The position numbers were made by a program, and so were the translations under genes. Below the pieces are notes generated by a model. That model made no database searches and was not told the origin of the DNA. It saw only the letters and a list, made by a program, of their open reading frames with translations. A stretch of DNA of 64,000 nt from Aliivibrio finisterrensis (GTDB taxonomy: Bacteria > Pseudomonadota > Gammaproteobacteria > Enterobacterales > Vibrionaceae): positions 104,816 through 168,815 of the forward strand of contig NZ_WBVP01000007.1 of the NCBI RefSeq assembly GCF_008933155.1, in the 5' to 3' direction. Positions 20,572 to 34,232 of this stretch are shown in pieces; within the stretch, counting starts at the first letter, position 1; each line of letters begins with the position of its first letter.

Positions 20572-21939
20572 ATGACATTACATACAGACACCATCGTTGC
20601 ACAAGCAACAGCACCAGGCCGAGGCGGCGTAGGCATCATTCGTGTATCCGGACCTAAAGCTCAACAAGTCGCTTTAGAAGTGGTAGGAAGGACCCTTAAA
20701 CCTCGCTATGCAGAATACACCCCATTTAAAAATGATAATGGCCTTGAACTCGATCAGGGGATTGCACTTTACTTCCCTAACCCTCATTCATTTACCGGCG
20801 AAGATGTTCTAGAGCTTCAAGGGCATGGTGGTCCTGTTGTCATGGATATGCTGATTAAACGTATCTTAAAAATTGATGATGTTCGCCCTGCTCGACCTGG
20901 CGAATTTTCAGAAAGAGCTTTTTTGAATGATAAAATGGATTTAGCTCAAGCCGAAGCCATTGCCGATTTAATCGATGCAAGTTCTGAAGAAGCAGCAAAA
21001 TCTGCGTTAAATTCACTACAAGGTGTCTTTTCAAATAAAATTAACACCTTAGTTGAATCCCTTATTTACCTTCGAATTTATGTTGAAGCCGCCATTGATT
21101 TCCCAGAAGAAGAGATCGACTTTTTAGCTGATGGCAAAGTCAGTGGTGACTTACAAGGGATCATTGATAACCTTAATGCCGTTCGCCAAGAAGCGAATCA
21201 AGGTGCGATCATGCGTGAAGGCATGAAAGTTGTTATCGCCGGCCGCCCAAATGCAGGCAAGTCTAGCCTTCTTAATGCACTATCAGGTAAAGATACTGCA
21301 ATTGTCACCGATATTGCAGGGACCACTCGTGACGTCCTTAGAGAGCATATTCATATTGATGGTATGCCTTTACATATCATTGATACTGCAGGCCTTCGCG
21401 AAGCCTCAGATGAGGTAGAACGCATTGGTATTGAACGAGCTTGGGACGAAATAGCTCAAGCTGACCGCGTTTTATTTATGGTTGATGGCACAACAACGGA
21501 TGCAACAGACCCCAAAATAATCTGGCCAGAATTTCTTGATCGCTTACCTAAAAACATGGGCATGACAGTGATACGAAATAAAGCCGATCAAACAGGTGAA
21601 GATCTAGGTATTTGCCATGTTAACGATCCTACCCTTATTCGTTTGTCTGCAAAAACAGGTGAAGGGGTTGATGCTCTGCGTACCCACTTAAAAGAATGCA
21701 TGGGCTTCTCTGGCAATCAAGAAGGTGGCTTTATGGCTCGCCGTCGTCACCTAGAAGCGTTAGAGAAAGCGGCTCAGCATCTTGATATAGGCCAACAACA
21801 ACTTGAAGGTTACATGGCCGGTGAGATCCTGGCAGAAGAGCTTAGAATTGCACAACAGCATCTTAGCGAGATCACAGGAGAATTTACTTCAGATGATCTA
21901 CTAGGTCGAATATTTACCTCTTTCTGTATCGGTAAATAA
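20572..21939 (+). CDS. mnmE: tRNA modification GTPase MnmE
   Basis: MnmE with MnmG installs 5-carboxymethylaminomethyl on uridine 34 of several tRNAs. The 455 residues match E. coli (454). The N-terminal folate-binding domain begins [22 protein letters not shown]. The helical domain carries the inserted G domain with [14 protein letters not shown] near 224, the switch I region DIAGTTRD near 250, DTAG near 270 and NKAD near 336. The C-terminal FCIGK holds the essential cysteine. It reads toward oriC, opposite to the leftward fork. A terminator separates it from mioC. Confidence 0.98.
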   Translation: MTLHTDTIVAQATAPGRGGVGIIRVSGPKAQQVALEVVGRTLKPRYAEYTPFKNDNGLELDQGIALYFPNPHSFTGEDVLELQGHGGPVVMDMLIKRILKIDDVRPARPGEFSERAFLNDKMDLAQAEAIADLIDASSEEAAKSALNSLQGVFSNKINTLVESLIYLRIYVEAAIDFPEEEIDFLADGKVSGDLQGIIDNLNAVRQEANQGAIMREGMKVVIAGRPNAGKSSLLNALSGKDTAIVTDIAGTTRDVLREHIHIDGMPLHIIDTAGLREASDEVERIGIERAWDEIAQADRVLFMVDGTTTDATDPKIIWPEFLDRLPKNMGMTVIRNKADQTGEDLGICHVNDPTLIRLSAKTGEGVDALRTHLKECMGFSGNQEGGFMARRRHLEALEKAAQHLDIGQQQLEGYMAGEILAEELRIAQQHLSEITGEFTSDDLLGRIFTSFCIGK

Positions 21940-21962
21940 TCCCCCAAATCACACCAACAATC

Positions 21963-21986
21963 ATGGGCTATTATGGCCCATTTTTT
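21963..21986 (+). terminator. Terminator after mnmE
   Basis: ATGGGC (21963-21968) pairs with GCCCAT (21976-21981), followed by TTTTT. It ends only about 14 bases before the mioC start codon, so mioC must be reached by read-through or by a promoter within or close to this hairpin. Confidence 0.7.
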
Positions 21987-21999
21987 ATAGGAAAAATTC

Positions 22000-22434
22000 A
22001 TGAAAAACGTATCTATTATTACAGGAAGCACCCTTGGTGGCGCTGAGTACGTTGGCGATCACCTTGCCGATTTATTAGAAGAGATGGAGTTTGCTACAGA
22101 TATCCATAATCAACCAAATTTGAATGAAATAGACATAGATAGTCTCTGGATTATTGCTATATCCACCCATGGTGCTGGTGATTATCCAGACAATATAAAG
22201 CCTTTTATTCAACAACTCACAGAGCAAGCTCAACATCTTTCAAAAGTCTCGTTTGCTATCGTTGCTATTGGTGATTCAAGCTATGACACCTTCTGTGCAG
22301 CAGGAAAATCATTACAAAATACATTGATTGAATTAGGTGCGATAGAGAAATTCCCACTTTTAGAGATAGATGTAACTCAACATAGTATTCCTGAAGAGCC
22401 TGCTGAATTGTGGTTAAAACAACATATTTGTTAA
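22000..22434 (+). CDS. mioC: Flavodoxin-like protein MioC
   Basis: MioC is an FMN-binding flavodoxin-fold protein linked to biotin synthase activity in E. coli. The 144 residues (147 there) show the phosphate-binding loop TGSTLGGAEYVGDHLADLLEE near 8-28, STHGAGDYPDN near 52-62, and AIGDSSYDTFCAAGKSLQ around 87-104. It directly precedes oriC, as in enterics, where mioC transcription across the origin affects initiation timing. A terminator lies just upstream. The ribosome-binding site TAGGAAA is at proper spacing. Confidence 0.96.
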   Translation: MKNVSIITGSTLGGAEYVGDHLADLLEEMEFATDIHNQPNLNEIDIDSLWIIAISTHGAGDYPDNIKPFIQQLTEQAQHLSKVSFAIVAIGDSSYDTFCAAGKSLQNTLIELGAIEKFPLLEIDVTQHSIPEEPAELWLKQHIC

Positions 22435-22858
22435 TTTTTTGTATGTATTTATCAGTTAAAGTTATTAAATAGAAAACTGCTACTATGTGGATAACTAGGC
22501 AATGATCCAGTGATCAAGTTATAGTTATCCATTGAATAAGATCTAACGCCCTACCCCCTTGTGGATAAGTACTTCTTTTATCCTCAAGCAGTCCGATCGA
22601 AGATCAAAGATTCATCACAACTTAGGATCTTACTAAAGTATATGATCCTATTGATCATTTACTACTTATCCACAGAGATCGACGATCTATATAATAGATC
22701 TAATAAGAGATCTCTTTAAAAGATCTTATATATATTAAGTGATCTTTAATTTTTGAACTTCGTCACTTTTTCATTTCTTTCCAAGCTAGAAAAAGGGTAA
22801 AATAGATCTCTTAAAATTAAATTCTTCTCACTATTTTCATAACACCTAAGGTCAACTC
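22435..22858. other. oriC: Replication origin of the main chromosome (oriC)
   Basis: The 424-bp gap between mioC and mnmG holds perfect DnaA boxes at 22486-22494, 22560-22568 and 22666-22674, plus weaker boxes TTATCCATT (22525-22533) and TTATCCTCA (22578-22586). Fifteen GATC sites lie between 22504 and 22808, far above chance, for Dam methylation and SeqA binding. An AT-rich region with repeated AGATCT lies on the mnmG side, next to the box at 22666. The order mioC, boxes, AT-rich region, mnmG is the same as in E. coli. No coding frame is supported. I did not find a convincing IHF site by eye. Confidence 0.95.
22681..22753. other. DNA unwinding element of oriC
   Basis: This very AT-rich stretch has GATC at 22684, 22697, 22709, 22722 and 22741, with steps of 13, 12, 13 and 19 bases. 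The repeats resemble the E. coli 13-mers (GATCTnTTnTTTT). The closest, GATCTTTAATTTT at 22741-22753, differs at one fixed position. Confidence 0.8.
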
Positions 22859-24748
22859 ATGTTTTACCAAGAAAACTTTGATGTCATTGTTATTGGCGGT
22901 GGTCATGCTGGAACTGAAGCAGCATTAGCAGCTGCAAGAACAGGACAAAAGACACTTCTACTCACACATAACATCGACACATTAGGTCAAATGTCATGTA
23001 ATCCTGCTATCGGTGGGATCGGCAAAGGCCATTTGGTAAAAGAAGTGGATGCTTTAGGTGGATTAATGGCACAAGCCACTGATCATGCCGGTATTCAATT
23101 TAGAACATTAAATGCGTCCAAAGGTCCAGCAGTTCGAGCGACTCGTGCTCAAGCAGATAGAGCACTATATAAAGCATTTGTTCGTTCAGTATTAGAAAAC
23201 CAACCAAACTTAACGTTATTTCAACAAGCAGTAGATGATCTGATTATTGAAAACGATAAAATTATCGGTGCTATTACTCAAATGGGCCTTAAATTCCGTG
23301 CTAAATCCGTTGTATTAACGGCTGGTACCTTTTTAGGGGGTCAGATACACATTGGCATGGAAAACTTCTCTGGAGGTCGCGCAGGAGATCCTTCTTCGAT
23401 CACTCTTGCTCAACGTTTACGAGATCGTCCATTTAGAATCGATCGCCTTAAAACCGGTACTCCACCACGTATTGATGCTCGTAGCGTTGATTTTTCAAAT
23501 TTAGAAGCACAACCGGGTGATAATCCAACGCCTGTTTTCTCATTTATGGGTAATCGTGAACAGCAGCCTAAACAAATTAACTGCTTCATCACTCATACTA
23601 ATGAAAAAACGCATGATGTAATTCGTAAGAACCTTGATCGTAGTCCTATGTACGCTGGTGTTATCGAAGGTATTGGCCCTCGTTACTGCCCTTCTATTGA
23701 AGATAAAGTAATGCGTTTTGCTGATAAAGACAGCCACCAAATATTTATTGAACCAGAAGGCTTAACAACACACGAATTATACCCAAATGGTATCTCAACA
23801 AGTTTGCCATTTGACGTACAACTGCAAATCGTTCGTTCAATGAAAGGCTTTGAAAATTCACACATTGTTCGTCCAGGTTATGCGATTGAGTATGATTTCT
23901 TTGATCCTCGTGATTTAAAATCAACGTATGAAACTAAGTTTATTGAAGGCTTATTCTTTGCTGGTCAAATTAACGGTACTACTGGATATGAAGAAGCGGC
24001 TGCACAAGGGTTAATGGCCGGTCTTAATGCAAGTTTGTTTGCTCAAGGCAAAGAAGGTTGGAGTCCACGCCGTGATGAAGCATACATGGGCGTGCTTATT
24101 GATGATTTATCAACGCTTGGAACCAAAGAACCATACCGTATGTTTACGTCTCGTGCCGAATATCGTTTATCACTTCGTGAAGATAACGCCGATTTACGCT
24201 TAACAGAACAAGGCCGTGAACTTGGCTTAGTTGATGATGCTCGTTGGGCTCGCTTTAACGAGAAAGTAGAAAATATAGAAAAAGAACGTCAACGTTTAAA
24301 AGACATTTGGGTGAATCCTAAATCAGAAAATATTGATCAAGTTAATTCGATCTTAAAAACGCCGATCGTTCGTGAAGCAAGTGGTGAAGATCTTCTTCGT
24401 CGTCCTGAAGTGAATTATGAGTCATTGATCTCTATTGATGGTTTTGGTCCTGCTATTGAGGATCAACAAGCGTCTGAACAAGTTGAAATTCAAGTGAAAT
24501 ACGCCGGATACATTCAGCGTCAGCGTGATGAAATTGAAAAATCATTACGTCATGAAAATACAAAATTGCCTTTAGAACTTAATTATAAAGAAGTAAAAGG
24601 TCTTTCAAATGAAGTGGTTGCGAAACTCACAGACGCTAAGCCTGAAACGATTGGCATAGCATCACGTATTTCTGGTATTACACCAGCTGCCGTTTCTATT
24701 CTATTAGTGCATTTAAAGAAACACGGTTTATTAAAAAAAGGTGAGTAA
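22859..24748 (+). CDS. mnmG: tRNA uridine 5-carboxymethylaminomethyl modification enzyme MnmG
   Basis: MnmG is the FAD/NADH-dependent partner of MnmE in modifying wobble uridine 34. At 629 residues it equals E. coli GidA. The N-terminal dinucleotide-binding motif is [21 protein letters not shown] near 10-30. It is followed by [32 protein letters not shown] near 277, and [16 protein letters not shown] near 375. The C-terminal helical domain, with LSNEVVAKL and [13 protein letters not shown], binds MnmE and tRNA. It is the first gene to the right of oriC and its end overlaps rsmG. Confidence 0.98.
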   Translation: MFYQENFDVIVIGGGHAGTEAALAAARTGQKTLLLTHNIDTLGQMSCNPAIGGIGKGHLVKEVDALGGLMAQATDHAGIQFRTLNASKGPAVRATRAQADRALYKAFVRSVLENQPNLTLFQQAVDDLIIENDKIIGAITQMGLKFRAKSVVLTAGTFLGGQIHIGMENFSGGRAGDPSSITLAQRLRDRPFRIDRLKTGTPPRIDARSVDFSNLEAQPGDNPTPVFSFMGNREQQPKQINCFITHTNEKTHDVIRKNLDRSPMYAGVIEGIGPRYCPSIEDKVMRFADKDSHQIFIEPEGLTTHELYPNGISTSLPFDVQLQIVRSMKGFENSHIVRPGYAIEYDFFDPRDLKSTYETKFIEGLFFAGQINGTTGYEEAAAQGLMAGLNASLFAQGKEGWSPRRDEAYMGVLIDDLSTLGTKEPYRMFTSRAEYRLSLREDNADLRLTEQGRELGLVDDARWARFNEKVENIEKERQRLKDIWVNPKSENIDQVNSILKTPIVREASGEDLLRRPEVNYESLISIDGFGPAIEDQQASEQVEIQVKYAGYIQRQRDEIEKSLRHENTKLPLELNYKEVKGLSNEVVAKLTDAKPETIGIASRISGITPAAVSILLVHLKKHGLLKKGE

Positions 24749-25382
24749 CGTGACCGATTTATCTCAGCAATTCGATCGTTTGATTGCTCAAACTGATTTA
24801 ACTGTCTCTGAATTGCAAAAAGAGCAGTTACTTGGTTATGTAGCGCTTCTTCATAAGTGGAATAAAGCGTATAACCTAACGTCAGTTAGAAATCCGAGTG
24901 AAATGGTCATTAAGCATATTATGGATAGCATTGTTGTTAGTCCAAAGTTGTCAGGTGAGCGTTTTATTGATGTTGGTACAGGTCCTGGCTTACCAGGTAT
25001 TCCATTAGCTATCATGAACCCTGGAAAATCGTTTACTCTGTTAGACAGCTTAGGTAAGAGAATCCGCTTTATCAAACAGGTGATCCATGAGTTAAAAATT
25101 ACCAATGTCACTCCAATCCAAAGCCGTGTTGAAGAGTTTCAGCCTGAAGAAAAGTTTGATGCAGTCCTAAGTCGTGCATTTGCATCAATGACAGACATGG
25201 TTAATTGGTGTCATCATCTACCAAAAGAAGAAGATGGTGTGTTTTTGGCGTTAAAAGGGATCTATTCAGAAGATGAAGCTAATGATCTTCCTGAATGGTG
25301 CTCAGTCAAAGATGTAGCGACATTGATCGTTCCGGAGTTAGAGGGTGAAAGACATTTAGTAACCTTAACCGGAAAAAAATAA
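24741..25382 (+). CDS. rsmG: 16S rRNA (guanine-527-N7) methyltransferase
   Basis: RsmG methylates G527 of 16S rRNA using S-adenosylmethionine; loss gives low-level streptomycin resistance in many bacteria. The 213 residues show [20 protein letters not shown] near 34-53, SAM-binding [17 protein letters not shown] near 75-91, [15 protein letters not shown], and [17 protein letters not shown]. The GTG at 24741 overlaps mnmG by 8 bases. A GTG at 24750 is equally good, because AAGG lies 8-9 bases before it. Coupled to mnmG and followed 15 bases later by parA. Confidence 0.97.
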   Translation: MSNVTDLSQQFDRLIAQTDLTVSELQKEQLLGYVALLHKWNKAYNLTSVRNPSEMVIKHIMDSIVVSPKLSGERFIDVGTGPGLPGIPLAIMNPGKSFTLLDSLGKRIRFIKQVIHELKITNVTPIQSRVEEFQPEEKFDAVLSRAFASMTDMVNWCHHLPKEEDGVFLALKGIYSEDEANDLPEWCSVKDVATLIVPELEGERHLVTLTGKK

Positions 25383-25397
25383 TGGAATGAGGTTAGT

Positions 25398-26195
25398 GTG
25401 GGAAAAGTTATCTCTATTGCGAACCAGAAAGGTGGCGTAGGTAAAACAACGACAGCGGTGAATCTTGCCGCTTCAATGTCAGCAACTCATCGAAAAGTAT
25501 TACTTATCGATTTAGATGCTCAAGGCAATGCGACCATGGCCAGTGGTGTTGATAAATACGATGTCGATGCCACAGCTTATGAACTTCTGGTTGATGAAGT
25601 GCCTTTTGAAAAAGTTGTTATAGAGGAAACGTCTGGAGGTTACGATCTTATTGCTGCTAATGGTGATGTTACCGCCGCTGAAATCAAATTGATGGAAGTG
25701 TTTGCGCGTGAAGTTCGCTTACGCAATATGATTGCTTCGGTTCGTGGTAACTATGATTTCATCTTTATTGATTGCCCTCCCGCTCTAAATCTCCTTACAA
25801 TTAACGCTATGGCAGCATCGGATTCTGTATTGGTCCCTATGCAGTGTGAATATTACGCACTGGAGGGATTAACAGCTTTAATTGATACCATCAGTAAATT
25901 AGCTGCTGTAGTGAATGCTGATTTAAAGATCGAAGGGTTATTAAGAACCATGTACGATCCTCGTAATCGCTTAGCTAATGATGTATCAGATCAATTAAAA
26001 AAACATTTTGGGGAAAAAGTGTACCGCACTGTTATTCCTCGAAATGTACGTTTAGCAGAAGCGCCAAGTCATGGTAAACCTGCAATGTATTATGATAAAT
26101 ACTCTAATGGTGCAAAGGCTTACTTAGCCCTTGCCGGAGAGATAATTCGCCGTGACGAAATGGAAAAAGAAAGGGAAACAGAAATTCATGGGTAA
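25398..26195 (+). CDS. parA: Chromosome partitioning ATPase ParA
   Basis: ParA is a deviant Walker ATPase that forms nucleoid-bound gradients which move ParB-parS complexes, segregating the origin. The 265 residues begin GKVISIANQKGGVGKTTTAVNLAA, which holds the deviant Walker A motif with its signature lysine. Walker A' is LLIDLDAQGNAT near 36-47, and Walker B is FIFIDCPPALNLLT near 115. This is the short, Soj-type ParA without an N-terminal DNA-binding domain. Translation starts at GTG 25398. Its end overlaps parB by 8 bases. The parS-like site in recF is the likely cargo site. Confidence 0.97.
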   Translation: MGKVISIANQKGGVGKTTTAVNLAASMSATHRKVLLIDLDAQGNATMASGVDKYDVDATAYELLVDEVPFEKVVIEETSGGYDLIAANGDVTAAEIKLMEVFAREVRLRNMIASVRGNYDFIFIDCPPALNLLTINAMAASDSVLVPMQCEYYALEGLTALIDTISKLAAVVNADLKIEGLLRTMYDPRNRLANDVSDQLKKHFGEKVYRTVIPRNVRLAEAPSHGKPAMYYDKYSNGAKAYLALAGEIIRRDEMEKERETEIHG

Positions 26196-27072
26196 TAAAC
26201 GTGGTTTAGGCAAAGGATTAGATGCCCTATTAGCAACAAGCTCTATTGCTCGTGAAAAGCAATTAGCAGCCGAACAAAGTGAATCTATCTCAAAAGATGC
26301 TCAATTAATTGAATTGGGTATTCATCAACTAAGTGCCGGCCAATACCAGCCTCGTAAAACAATGGAAAAAGAAGCCTTAGAAGAGCTTTCTGCTTCTATT
26401 CGTTCTCAAGGTATCATCCAACCGATTGTTGTGCGTCAAGTTGCTCCTCAGCAATATGAAATTATTGCGGGTGAGCGACGTTTCCGTGCCGCTAAAAAAG
26501 CAGGCCTAAAGCATGTACCCTGTGTGGTTAAATTGGTTGAAGATAAAGCCGTGATCGCAATGGCTTTAATTGAGAACATTCAACGTGAAGATCTGAATGC
26601 TATCGAAGAAGCACAAGCATTAGAGCGCTTACAGCAAGAATTTGAATTAACGCATCAACAAATTTCAGATGTTATTGGTAAGTCTCGTACAACGGTAACC
26701 AACTTATTACGCCTTAATGCTTTGACTAATGATGTGAAAAAATTGGTTGAACAGAAATTACTAGAGATGGGCCATGCTCGTGCATTATTAGCGTTAGAGA
26801 GCGATCAGCAGATCGAACTTGCCCATTTAGTGGTTGATAAAAAACTGACGGTTCGTCAAACAGAGCAAAAAATAAAAGAACTCTTAGCGCCAAAACAAGA
26901 AGATAAATCTAAAGCGGTTGATGTCGAAATGATGGATATTTCAGAGAAACTATCATCAACACTTGGGTCAAAAGTTGTGATAAGCCGAAATTCATCAGGT
27001 AAAGGTAAGGTAACGATTACCTTTGACAAGGCTCACAAATTAGAACAACTTATCGCAAAGCTAGAAAGTTAA
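26188..27072 (+). CDS. parB: Chromosome partitioning protein ParB
   Basis: ParB binds parS, spreads along the DNA as a CTP-dependent clamp, and stimulates ParA. The start at 26188 gives 294 residues opening NKRGLGKGLDALLATS, the ParA-stimulating N-terminus. CTP-binding motifs QPRKTMEKEALEELSASI and EIIAGERRFRAAKKAGL lie at about 50-105, with ENIQREDLNAIEEA near 130. The helix-turn-helix (THQQISDVIGKSRTTVTNLLRL) spans about 154-175 and the C-terminal dimerisation domain follows residue 230. An upstream in-frame start at 26152 lies deep within parA and is not needed. Confidence 0.97.
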   Translation: MGNKRGLGKGLDALLATSSIAREKQLAAEQSESISKDAQLIELGIHQLSAGQYQPRKTMEKEALEELSASIRSQGIIQPIVVRQVAPQQYEIIAGERRFRAAKKAGLKHVPCVVKLVEDKAVIAMALIENIQREDLNAIEEAQALERLQQEFELTHQQISDVIGKSRTTVTNLLRLNALTNDVKKLVEQKLLEMGHARALLALESDQQIELAHLVVDKKLTVRQTEQKIKELLAPKQEDKSKAVDVEMMDISEKLSSTLGSKVVISRNSSGKGKVTITFDKAHKLEQLIAKLES

Positions 27073-27107
27073 ATGTGATATAAAACGGTATTAGAAAGTA
27101 AAATTGT

Positions 27108-27124
27108 CTTTTACGTCGTAAAAG
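27108..27124. promoter_or_regulatory. 17-bp palindrome between parB and the atp operon
   Basis: CTTTTACG and CGTAAAAG flank a single T. There is no T run after it, so it is more like a protein-binding site than a terminator. Its binder is unknown. Confidence 0.4.
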
Positions 27125-27168
27125 TCACTGCATTGTTCTCATAAATGTAACTTTTTAATGCTATTTGA

Positions 27169-27196
27169 TTGCATTCATATGGGTGCAACGTATAAT
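27169..27196 (+). promoter_or_regulatory. Likely promoter of the ATP synthase operon
   Basis: A perfect TATAAT (27191-27196) follows TTGCAT (27169-27174) with a 16-base spacer, about 64 bases before atpI. The minus-35 match is modest, so the exact element is less sure than the minus-10. Confidence 0.55.
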
Positions 27197-27259
27197 TTTT
27201 GCAAAATCTTCGCCTTGGGTTGATTTATATCAAGGTAAAGATGCTAAAAGGAAGAATAC

Positions 27260-28455
<1,196 letters not shown>

Positions 28456-28502
28456 TCTTAAAATTTTTAATACAACTCTATCTATTCAATTGGAGAATAT
28501 AA

Positions 28503-28760
<258 letters not shown>

Positions 28761-28816
28761 TCTAGCCTTTTGCTAATTGAATTTTTGTAGCTGATTCTTA
28801 ACGAGGGGTAGCTGTT

Positions 28817-29287
28817 GTGAATATGAACGCAACTCTGCTTGGTCAAGCAATCGCTTTCGCACTGTTTGTTTGGTTCTGCATGAAATATGTATGGCCACCA
28901 ATCATGGAAGCGATCGAGGCACGTCAGAAGTTAATTGCTGACGGTTTATCTGCCGCTGAACGCGCAGCTAAAGACCTTGATTTGGCACAAGCCAATGCTT
29001 CTGATCAACTGAAAGAAGCAAAGCGCGCTGCAACTGAGATCATCGAACAAGCGAACAAACGTAAAGGTCAAATTTTAGACGAAGCCCGTGAAGAAGCACT
29101 GACTGAGCGTCAGAAGATTCTTACACAAGGTGAAGCTGAACTTGAATCTGAACGCAAACGCGCTCGCGATGAACTGCGTAAACAAGTTGCAACTCTGGCT
29201 GTGATTGGTGCCGAGAAAATCTTGGAGCGTTCTATTGATGTAGAAGCTCAGAAAGATATTCTTGATAACATCACTGCGAAATTGTAA
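28817..29287 (+). CDS. atpF: ATP synthase Fo subunit b
   Basis: Subunit b dimerises into the peripheral stalk. A single N-terminal membrane helix ([22 protein letters not shown], about 7-28) is followed by a long charged helix rich in Ala, Glu and Arg. The 156 residues equal the E. coli protein. Translation starts at GTG 28817, eight bases after GAGGGG; this gives NMNATLLGQ, matching the enteric N-terminus. The ATG two codons later is too far from the ribosome-binding site. Confidence 0.97.
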   Translation: MNMNATLLGQAIAFALFVWFCMKYVWPPIMEAIEARQKLIADGLSAAERAAKDLDLAQANASDQLKEAKRAATEIIEQANKRKGQILDEAREEALTERQKILTQGEAELESERKRARDELRKQVATLAVIGAEKILERSIDVEAQKDILDNITAKL

Positions 29288-29304
29288 GTAAAAGGGGCCA
29301 AGAT

Positions 29305-29838
29305 ATGTCGACAATGACAACCATCGCACGCCCCTACGCGAAAGCAGCTTTTGACTTTGCGGTCGAAAAGAATGAATTGGACCAATGGGTTCAAATGCTA
29401 ACTTTTTGTTCAGAAGTCACAAAGAATGAAGACGTTGCTCAGTTACTTGATGGTGCTATTGCACCAGATAAACTGGCAGAAATCTTTATTTCAATTTGTG
29501 GTGAACAATTGAACGAGTTTGGACAGAACCTGATTCATGTAATGGCTGAAAACGGCCGTTTGAAGGTTCTACCTGATGTGTTAGAACAATATATCTTTTT
29601 AAAACATGAGTTTGAAAAAATGATTGATGCTGAAGTCATTTCAGCAGTTGAACTAACAGAACAGCAAAAAGCTGACATTAGTGCCAAACTTGAAGCTCGT
29701 TTAGAGCGTAAAGTGAAGCTGAATTGTAGCGTAGATGAGGCCCTACTAGCTGGGGTCATAATTCGAGCCGGAGACCTAGTCATTGATAACTCAGCACGTG
29801 GCCGTTTAAGCCGCCTGAGTGAAACATTGCAGTCTTGA
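29305..29838 (+). CDS. atpH: ATP synthase F1 subunit delta
   Basis: Subunit delta caps the F1 hexamer and ties it to the b stalk. The 177 residues equal the E. coli length. They begin [20 protein letters not shown] and carry [20 protein letters not shown] near 75-94, with the C-terminal signature [20 protein letters not shown] near 151-170. It ends 13 bases before atpA. Confidence 0.97.
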   Translation: MSTMTTIARPYAKAAFDFAVEKNELDQWVQMLTFCSEVTKNEDVAQLLDGAIAPDKLAEIFISICGEQLNEFGQNLIHVMAENGRLKVLPDVLEQYIFLKHEFEKMIDAEVISAVELTEQQKADISAKLEARLERKVKLNCSVDEALLAGVIIRAGDLVIDNSARGRLSRLSETLQS

Positions 29839-29851
29839 TGGGGAATGGAGC

Positions 29852-31393
29852 ATGCAACTTAATTCCACGGAAATTAGCGATCTAATCAAACAACGTATTG
29901 AACAATTCAACGTTGTAAGTGAAGCTCGCAATGAAGGTACAATCGTTTCGGTAAGCGACGGTATCATTCGTATCCACGGCCTTGCAGACGTTATGCAAGG
30001 CGAAATGATTGAATTACCGGGTGGCCGTTATGCGCTAGCACTTAACCTTGAGCGTGACTCAGTTGGTGCGGTAGTAATGGGCCCATATGCTGACCTACAG
30101 GAAGGCATGAAAGTAACAGGTACTGGTCGTATCCTTGAAGTACCAGTAGGTCCTGAAATGCTAGGGCGTGTTGTAAACACACTTGGTGAGCCAATTGATG
30201 GTAAAGGCCCTATTGATGCGAAATTGACTTCTCCAGTAGAAGTGATTGCACCTGGTGTAATCGATCGTAAATCAGTAGACCAACCTGTACAGACTGGCTA
30301 TAAGTCAGTTGACTCAATGATCCCAATCGGCCGTGGTCAGCGTGAGCTAATCATCGGTGACCGTCAGACTGGTAAAACAGCAATGGCGATCGATGCGATC
30401 ATTAACCAGAAAAATTCTGGTATTTACTCAATCTATGTTGCGATTGGCCAAAAGGCATCAACAATTGCTAACGTAGTTCGCAAATTAGAAGAGCACGGGG
30501 CGTTAGCTAACACTATCGTTGTTGTTGCTTCTGCTTCTGAATCTGCTGCGCTGCAATACCTTGCACCGTACTCAGGTTGTGCGATGGGTGAATACTTCCG
30601 TGACCGCGGTGAAGACGCACTGATTGTTTATGATGACTTATCTAAGCAAGCAGTTGCTTATCGTCAAATTTCTCTACTACTGAAACGTCCACCGGGCCGT
30701 GAAGCATTCCCTGGTGACGTATTCTATTTACACTCTCGTCTACTAGAGCGTGCTGCTCGTGTAAGCGAAGCGTATGTTGAGAAATTCACTAATGGTGAAG
30801 TGAAAGGTAAAACAGGTTCTTTAACTGCTCTACCTATCATCGAAACTCAAGCTGGTGACGTATCTGCATTCGTACCAACTAACGTAATCTCGATTACTGA
30901 TGGTCAGATCTTCCTACAAACAGAACTGTTCACCGCTGGTGTTCGTCCTGCGGTAGATCCAGGTATCTCTGTATCTCGTGTAGGTGGTGCTGCGCAGACT
31001 AAGATCATTAAGAAACTGTCTGGTGGTATTCGTACCGCGCTTGCACAGTATCGCGAACTTGCAGCGTTTGCTCAGTTCTCATCTGATCTTGATGACGCGA
31101 CTAAAAAGCAACTTGATCACGGTGAAAAAGTAACTGAACTTATGAAACAGAAACAGTACGCGCCAATGTCTGTTTTTGATCAAGCGTTAGTTATCTTTAC
31201 AGCTGAGAAAGGCTATTTGAATGATGTTGAGCTTTCTAAGCTTGCAGATTTTGAAGAAGCTCTGCTGTCGTATGCTCGTGGTCAATTTGCCGATCTAGCA
31301 ACAGAGATCGACTCATCGGGTGCTTGGAATAATGAAATTGAAGCTCAGTTCGTGAAACTGGTTGAAGATTTCAAAGCAACCCAGACCTGGTAA
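29852..31393 (+). CDS. atpA: ATP synthase F1 subunit alpha
   Basis: Subunit alpha forms the non-catalytic nucleotide sites of F1. I start at the ATG at 29852 (GGAG just upstream), giving 513 residues opening [19 protein letters not shown], identical in length to E. coli; an open start at 29819 lies within atpH. The P-loop is [16 protein letters not shown] near 169-184, with [26 protein letters not shown] and the [17 protein letters not shown] signature near 365 holding the arginine finger. Confidence 0.99.
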   Translation: MQLNSTEISDLIKQRIEQFNVVSEARNEGTIVSVSDGIIRIHGLADVMQGEMIELPGGRYALALNLERDSVGAVVMGPYADLQEGMKVTGTGRILEVPVGPEMLGRVVNTLGEPIDGKGPIDAKLTSPVEVIAPGVIDRKSVDQPVQTGYKSVDSMIPIGRGQRELIIGDRQTGKTAMAIDAIINQKNSGIYSIYVAIGQKASTIANVVRKLEEHGALANTIVVVASASESAALQYLAPYSGCAMGEYFRDRGEDALIVYDDLSKQAVAYRQISLLLKRPPGREAFPGDVFYLHSRLLERAARVSEAYVEKFTNGEVKGKTGSLTALPIIETQAGDVSAFVPTNVISITDGQIFLQTELFTAGVRPAVDPGISVSRVGGAAQTKIIKKLSGGIRTALAQYRELAAFAQFSSDLDDATKKQLDHGEKVTELMKQKQYAPMSVFDQALVIFTAEKGYLNDVELSKLADFEEALLSYARGQFADLATEIDSSGAWNNEIEAQFVKLVEDFKATQTW

Positions 31394-31438
31394 TTCGTTG
31401 GTGGCCTGTTATGGGTCACCCGAAAACGGAGAGTAACG

Positions 31439-32305
31439 ATGGCCGGTGCGAAAGAGATTCGTAACAAGATCGGGAGTGTAAAAAGCACTCAAAAGATCAC
31501 GAAAGCAATGGAAATGGTAGCCGCTTCTAAAATGCGTCGCTCGCAAGAGTCGATGGCTGCGTCTCGTCCATATGCTGACACAATACGTAAAGTAATCGGT
31601 CATTTAGCGCTTGGTAGCCTCGAGTATCGTCATCCGTATCTTGAGGAACGCGAAGCTAAGCGCGTTGGTTACATTATTATTTCTAGTGATCGTGGTTTGT
31701 GTGGTGGCTTAAACATTAACTTGTTTAAGAAAGTCATGACAGAAATGAAAGCATGGTCAAAAGATGGTGTTGAAATTGATTTAGCCGTTATTGGCTCTAA
31801 AGCAACAGCATTTTTTAACAGCTATGGCGGTAACGTTATTGCTCAAAACTCTGGCTTAGGTGACAACCCAAGTCTTGAAGAATTGATCGGTAGTGTTGGC
31901 GTTATGCTAAAGAAATACGATGAAGGCCAGCTGGATCGCCTATATGTAGTGAACAATAAGTTCATTAACACTATGGTGCAAGAGCCAGCAATTGACCAAT
32001 TACTTCCTTTGCCTAAATCTGAAGATGAAGCAATGAAACGTACTCATTCTTGGGATTACATTTATGAACCTGAGCCTAAACTACTGCTAGATACATTATT
32101 GGTTCGATACGTTGAATCACAAGTATATCAAGGGGTAGTTGAAAACTTAGCGTGTGAACATGTAGCGCGAATGATTGCGATGAAAGCAGCGACTGATAAC
32201 GCTGGTGACATTATTGATGAACTGCAACTTGTGTATAACAAAGCCCGTCAATCGGCGATTACACAAGAGCTTTCAGAAATTGTTTCAGGCGCATCAGCGG
32301 TTTAA
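31439..32305 (+). CDS. atpG: ATP synthase F1 subunit gamma
   Basis: Gamma is the rotating central shaft. The 288 residues (287 in E. coli) begin [20 protein letters not shown] and contain [15 protein letters not shown] near 24-38. The conserved middle [14 protein letters not shown] lies near 84-97. The C-terminal helix includes [20 protein letters not shown] and ends in an Arg/Gln-rich segment inside F1. GGAGAG lies just before the ATG. It sits between atpA and atpD. Confidence 0.98.
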   Translation: MAGAKEIRNKIGSVKSTQKITKAMEMVAASKMRRSQESMAASRPYADTIRKVIGHLALGSLEYRHPYLEEREAKRVGYIIISSDRGLCGGLNINLFKKVMTEMKAWSKDGVEIDLAVIGSKATAFFNSYGGNVIAQNSGLGDNPSLEELIGSVGVMLKKYDEGQLDRLYVVNNKFINTMVQEPAIDQLLPLPKSEDEAMKRTHSWDYIYEPEPKLLLDTLLVRYVESQVYQGVVENLACEHVARMIAMKAATDNAGDIIDELQLVYNKARQSAITQELSEIVSGASAV

Positions 32306-32312
32306 GCAATAG

Positions 32313-33743
<1,431 letters not shown>

Positions 33744-33761
33744 GGCTGATTAGGAGGCGAT

Positions 33762-34184
33762 ATGGCAGTAATGACCTTTCACCTGGACGTTGTAAGTGCT
33801 GAGAAGAAATTATTCTCAGGACTAGTAGAAACGATGCAGGTGACCGGTAGCGAGGGTGAACTTGGTATTTTCCATGGGCACGCACCGCTGCTGACCGCTA
33901 TCACGCCTGGTATGGTGCGTATTGTTAAACAACATGGTCACGAAGAGTACATTTATGTCTCTGGTGGCATTGTTGAGGTTCAACCTGGTTCGGCTACTGT
34001 TCTTGCAGATACCGGTATCCGTGGTGAAGACCTAGACGCAGCTAAGGCAGAAGAAGCTAAACGCAAGGCTGAAGAGAACATCAAAAATCAGCATGGCGAC
34101 ATTAACTTCGCTCAAGCGGCCAGTGATTTGGCTAAAGCGATCGCACAGCTTCGAGTTATCGAGCTGACAAAACGTTCGCGTTAA
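33762..34184 (+). CDS. atpC: ATP synthase F1 subunit epsilon
   Basis: Epsilon binds the gamma shaft and inhibits ATP hydrolysis. The 140 residues (139 in E. coli) have the N-terminal beta sandwich with [16 protein letters not shown] and [20 protein letters not shown] near 33-52. [18 protein letters not shown] follows near 70-87. The C-terminal helical hairpin ([15 protein letters not shown]) is the inhibitory part. A TAGGAGG ribosome-binding site precedes it, and a strong terminator ends the operon. Confidence 0.97.
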   Translation: MAVMTFHLDVVSAEKKLFSGLVETMQVTGSEGELGIFHGHAPLLTAITPGMVRIVKQHGHEEYIYVSGGIVEVQPGSATVLADTGIRGEDLDAAKAEEAKRKAEENIKNQHGDINFAQAASDLAKAIAQLRVIELTKRSR

Positions 34185-34202
34185 TCAAGCACCATTAGAA
34201 AG

Positions 34203-34232
34203 AAGGCGACCTATTTTGGTCGCCTTTTCTTT
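34203..34232 (+). terminator. Terminator of the atp operon
   Basis: AAGGCGACC (34203-34211) pairs with GGTCGCCTT (34218-34226) around TATTTT, followed by TTCTTTG. Confidence 0.92.
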
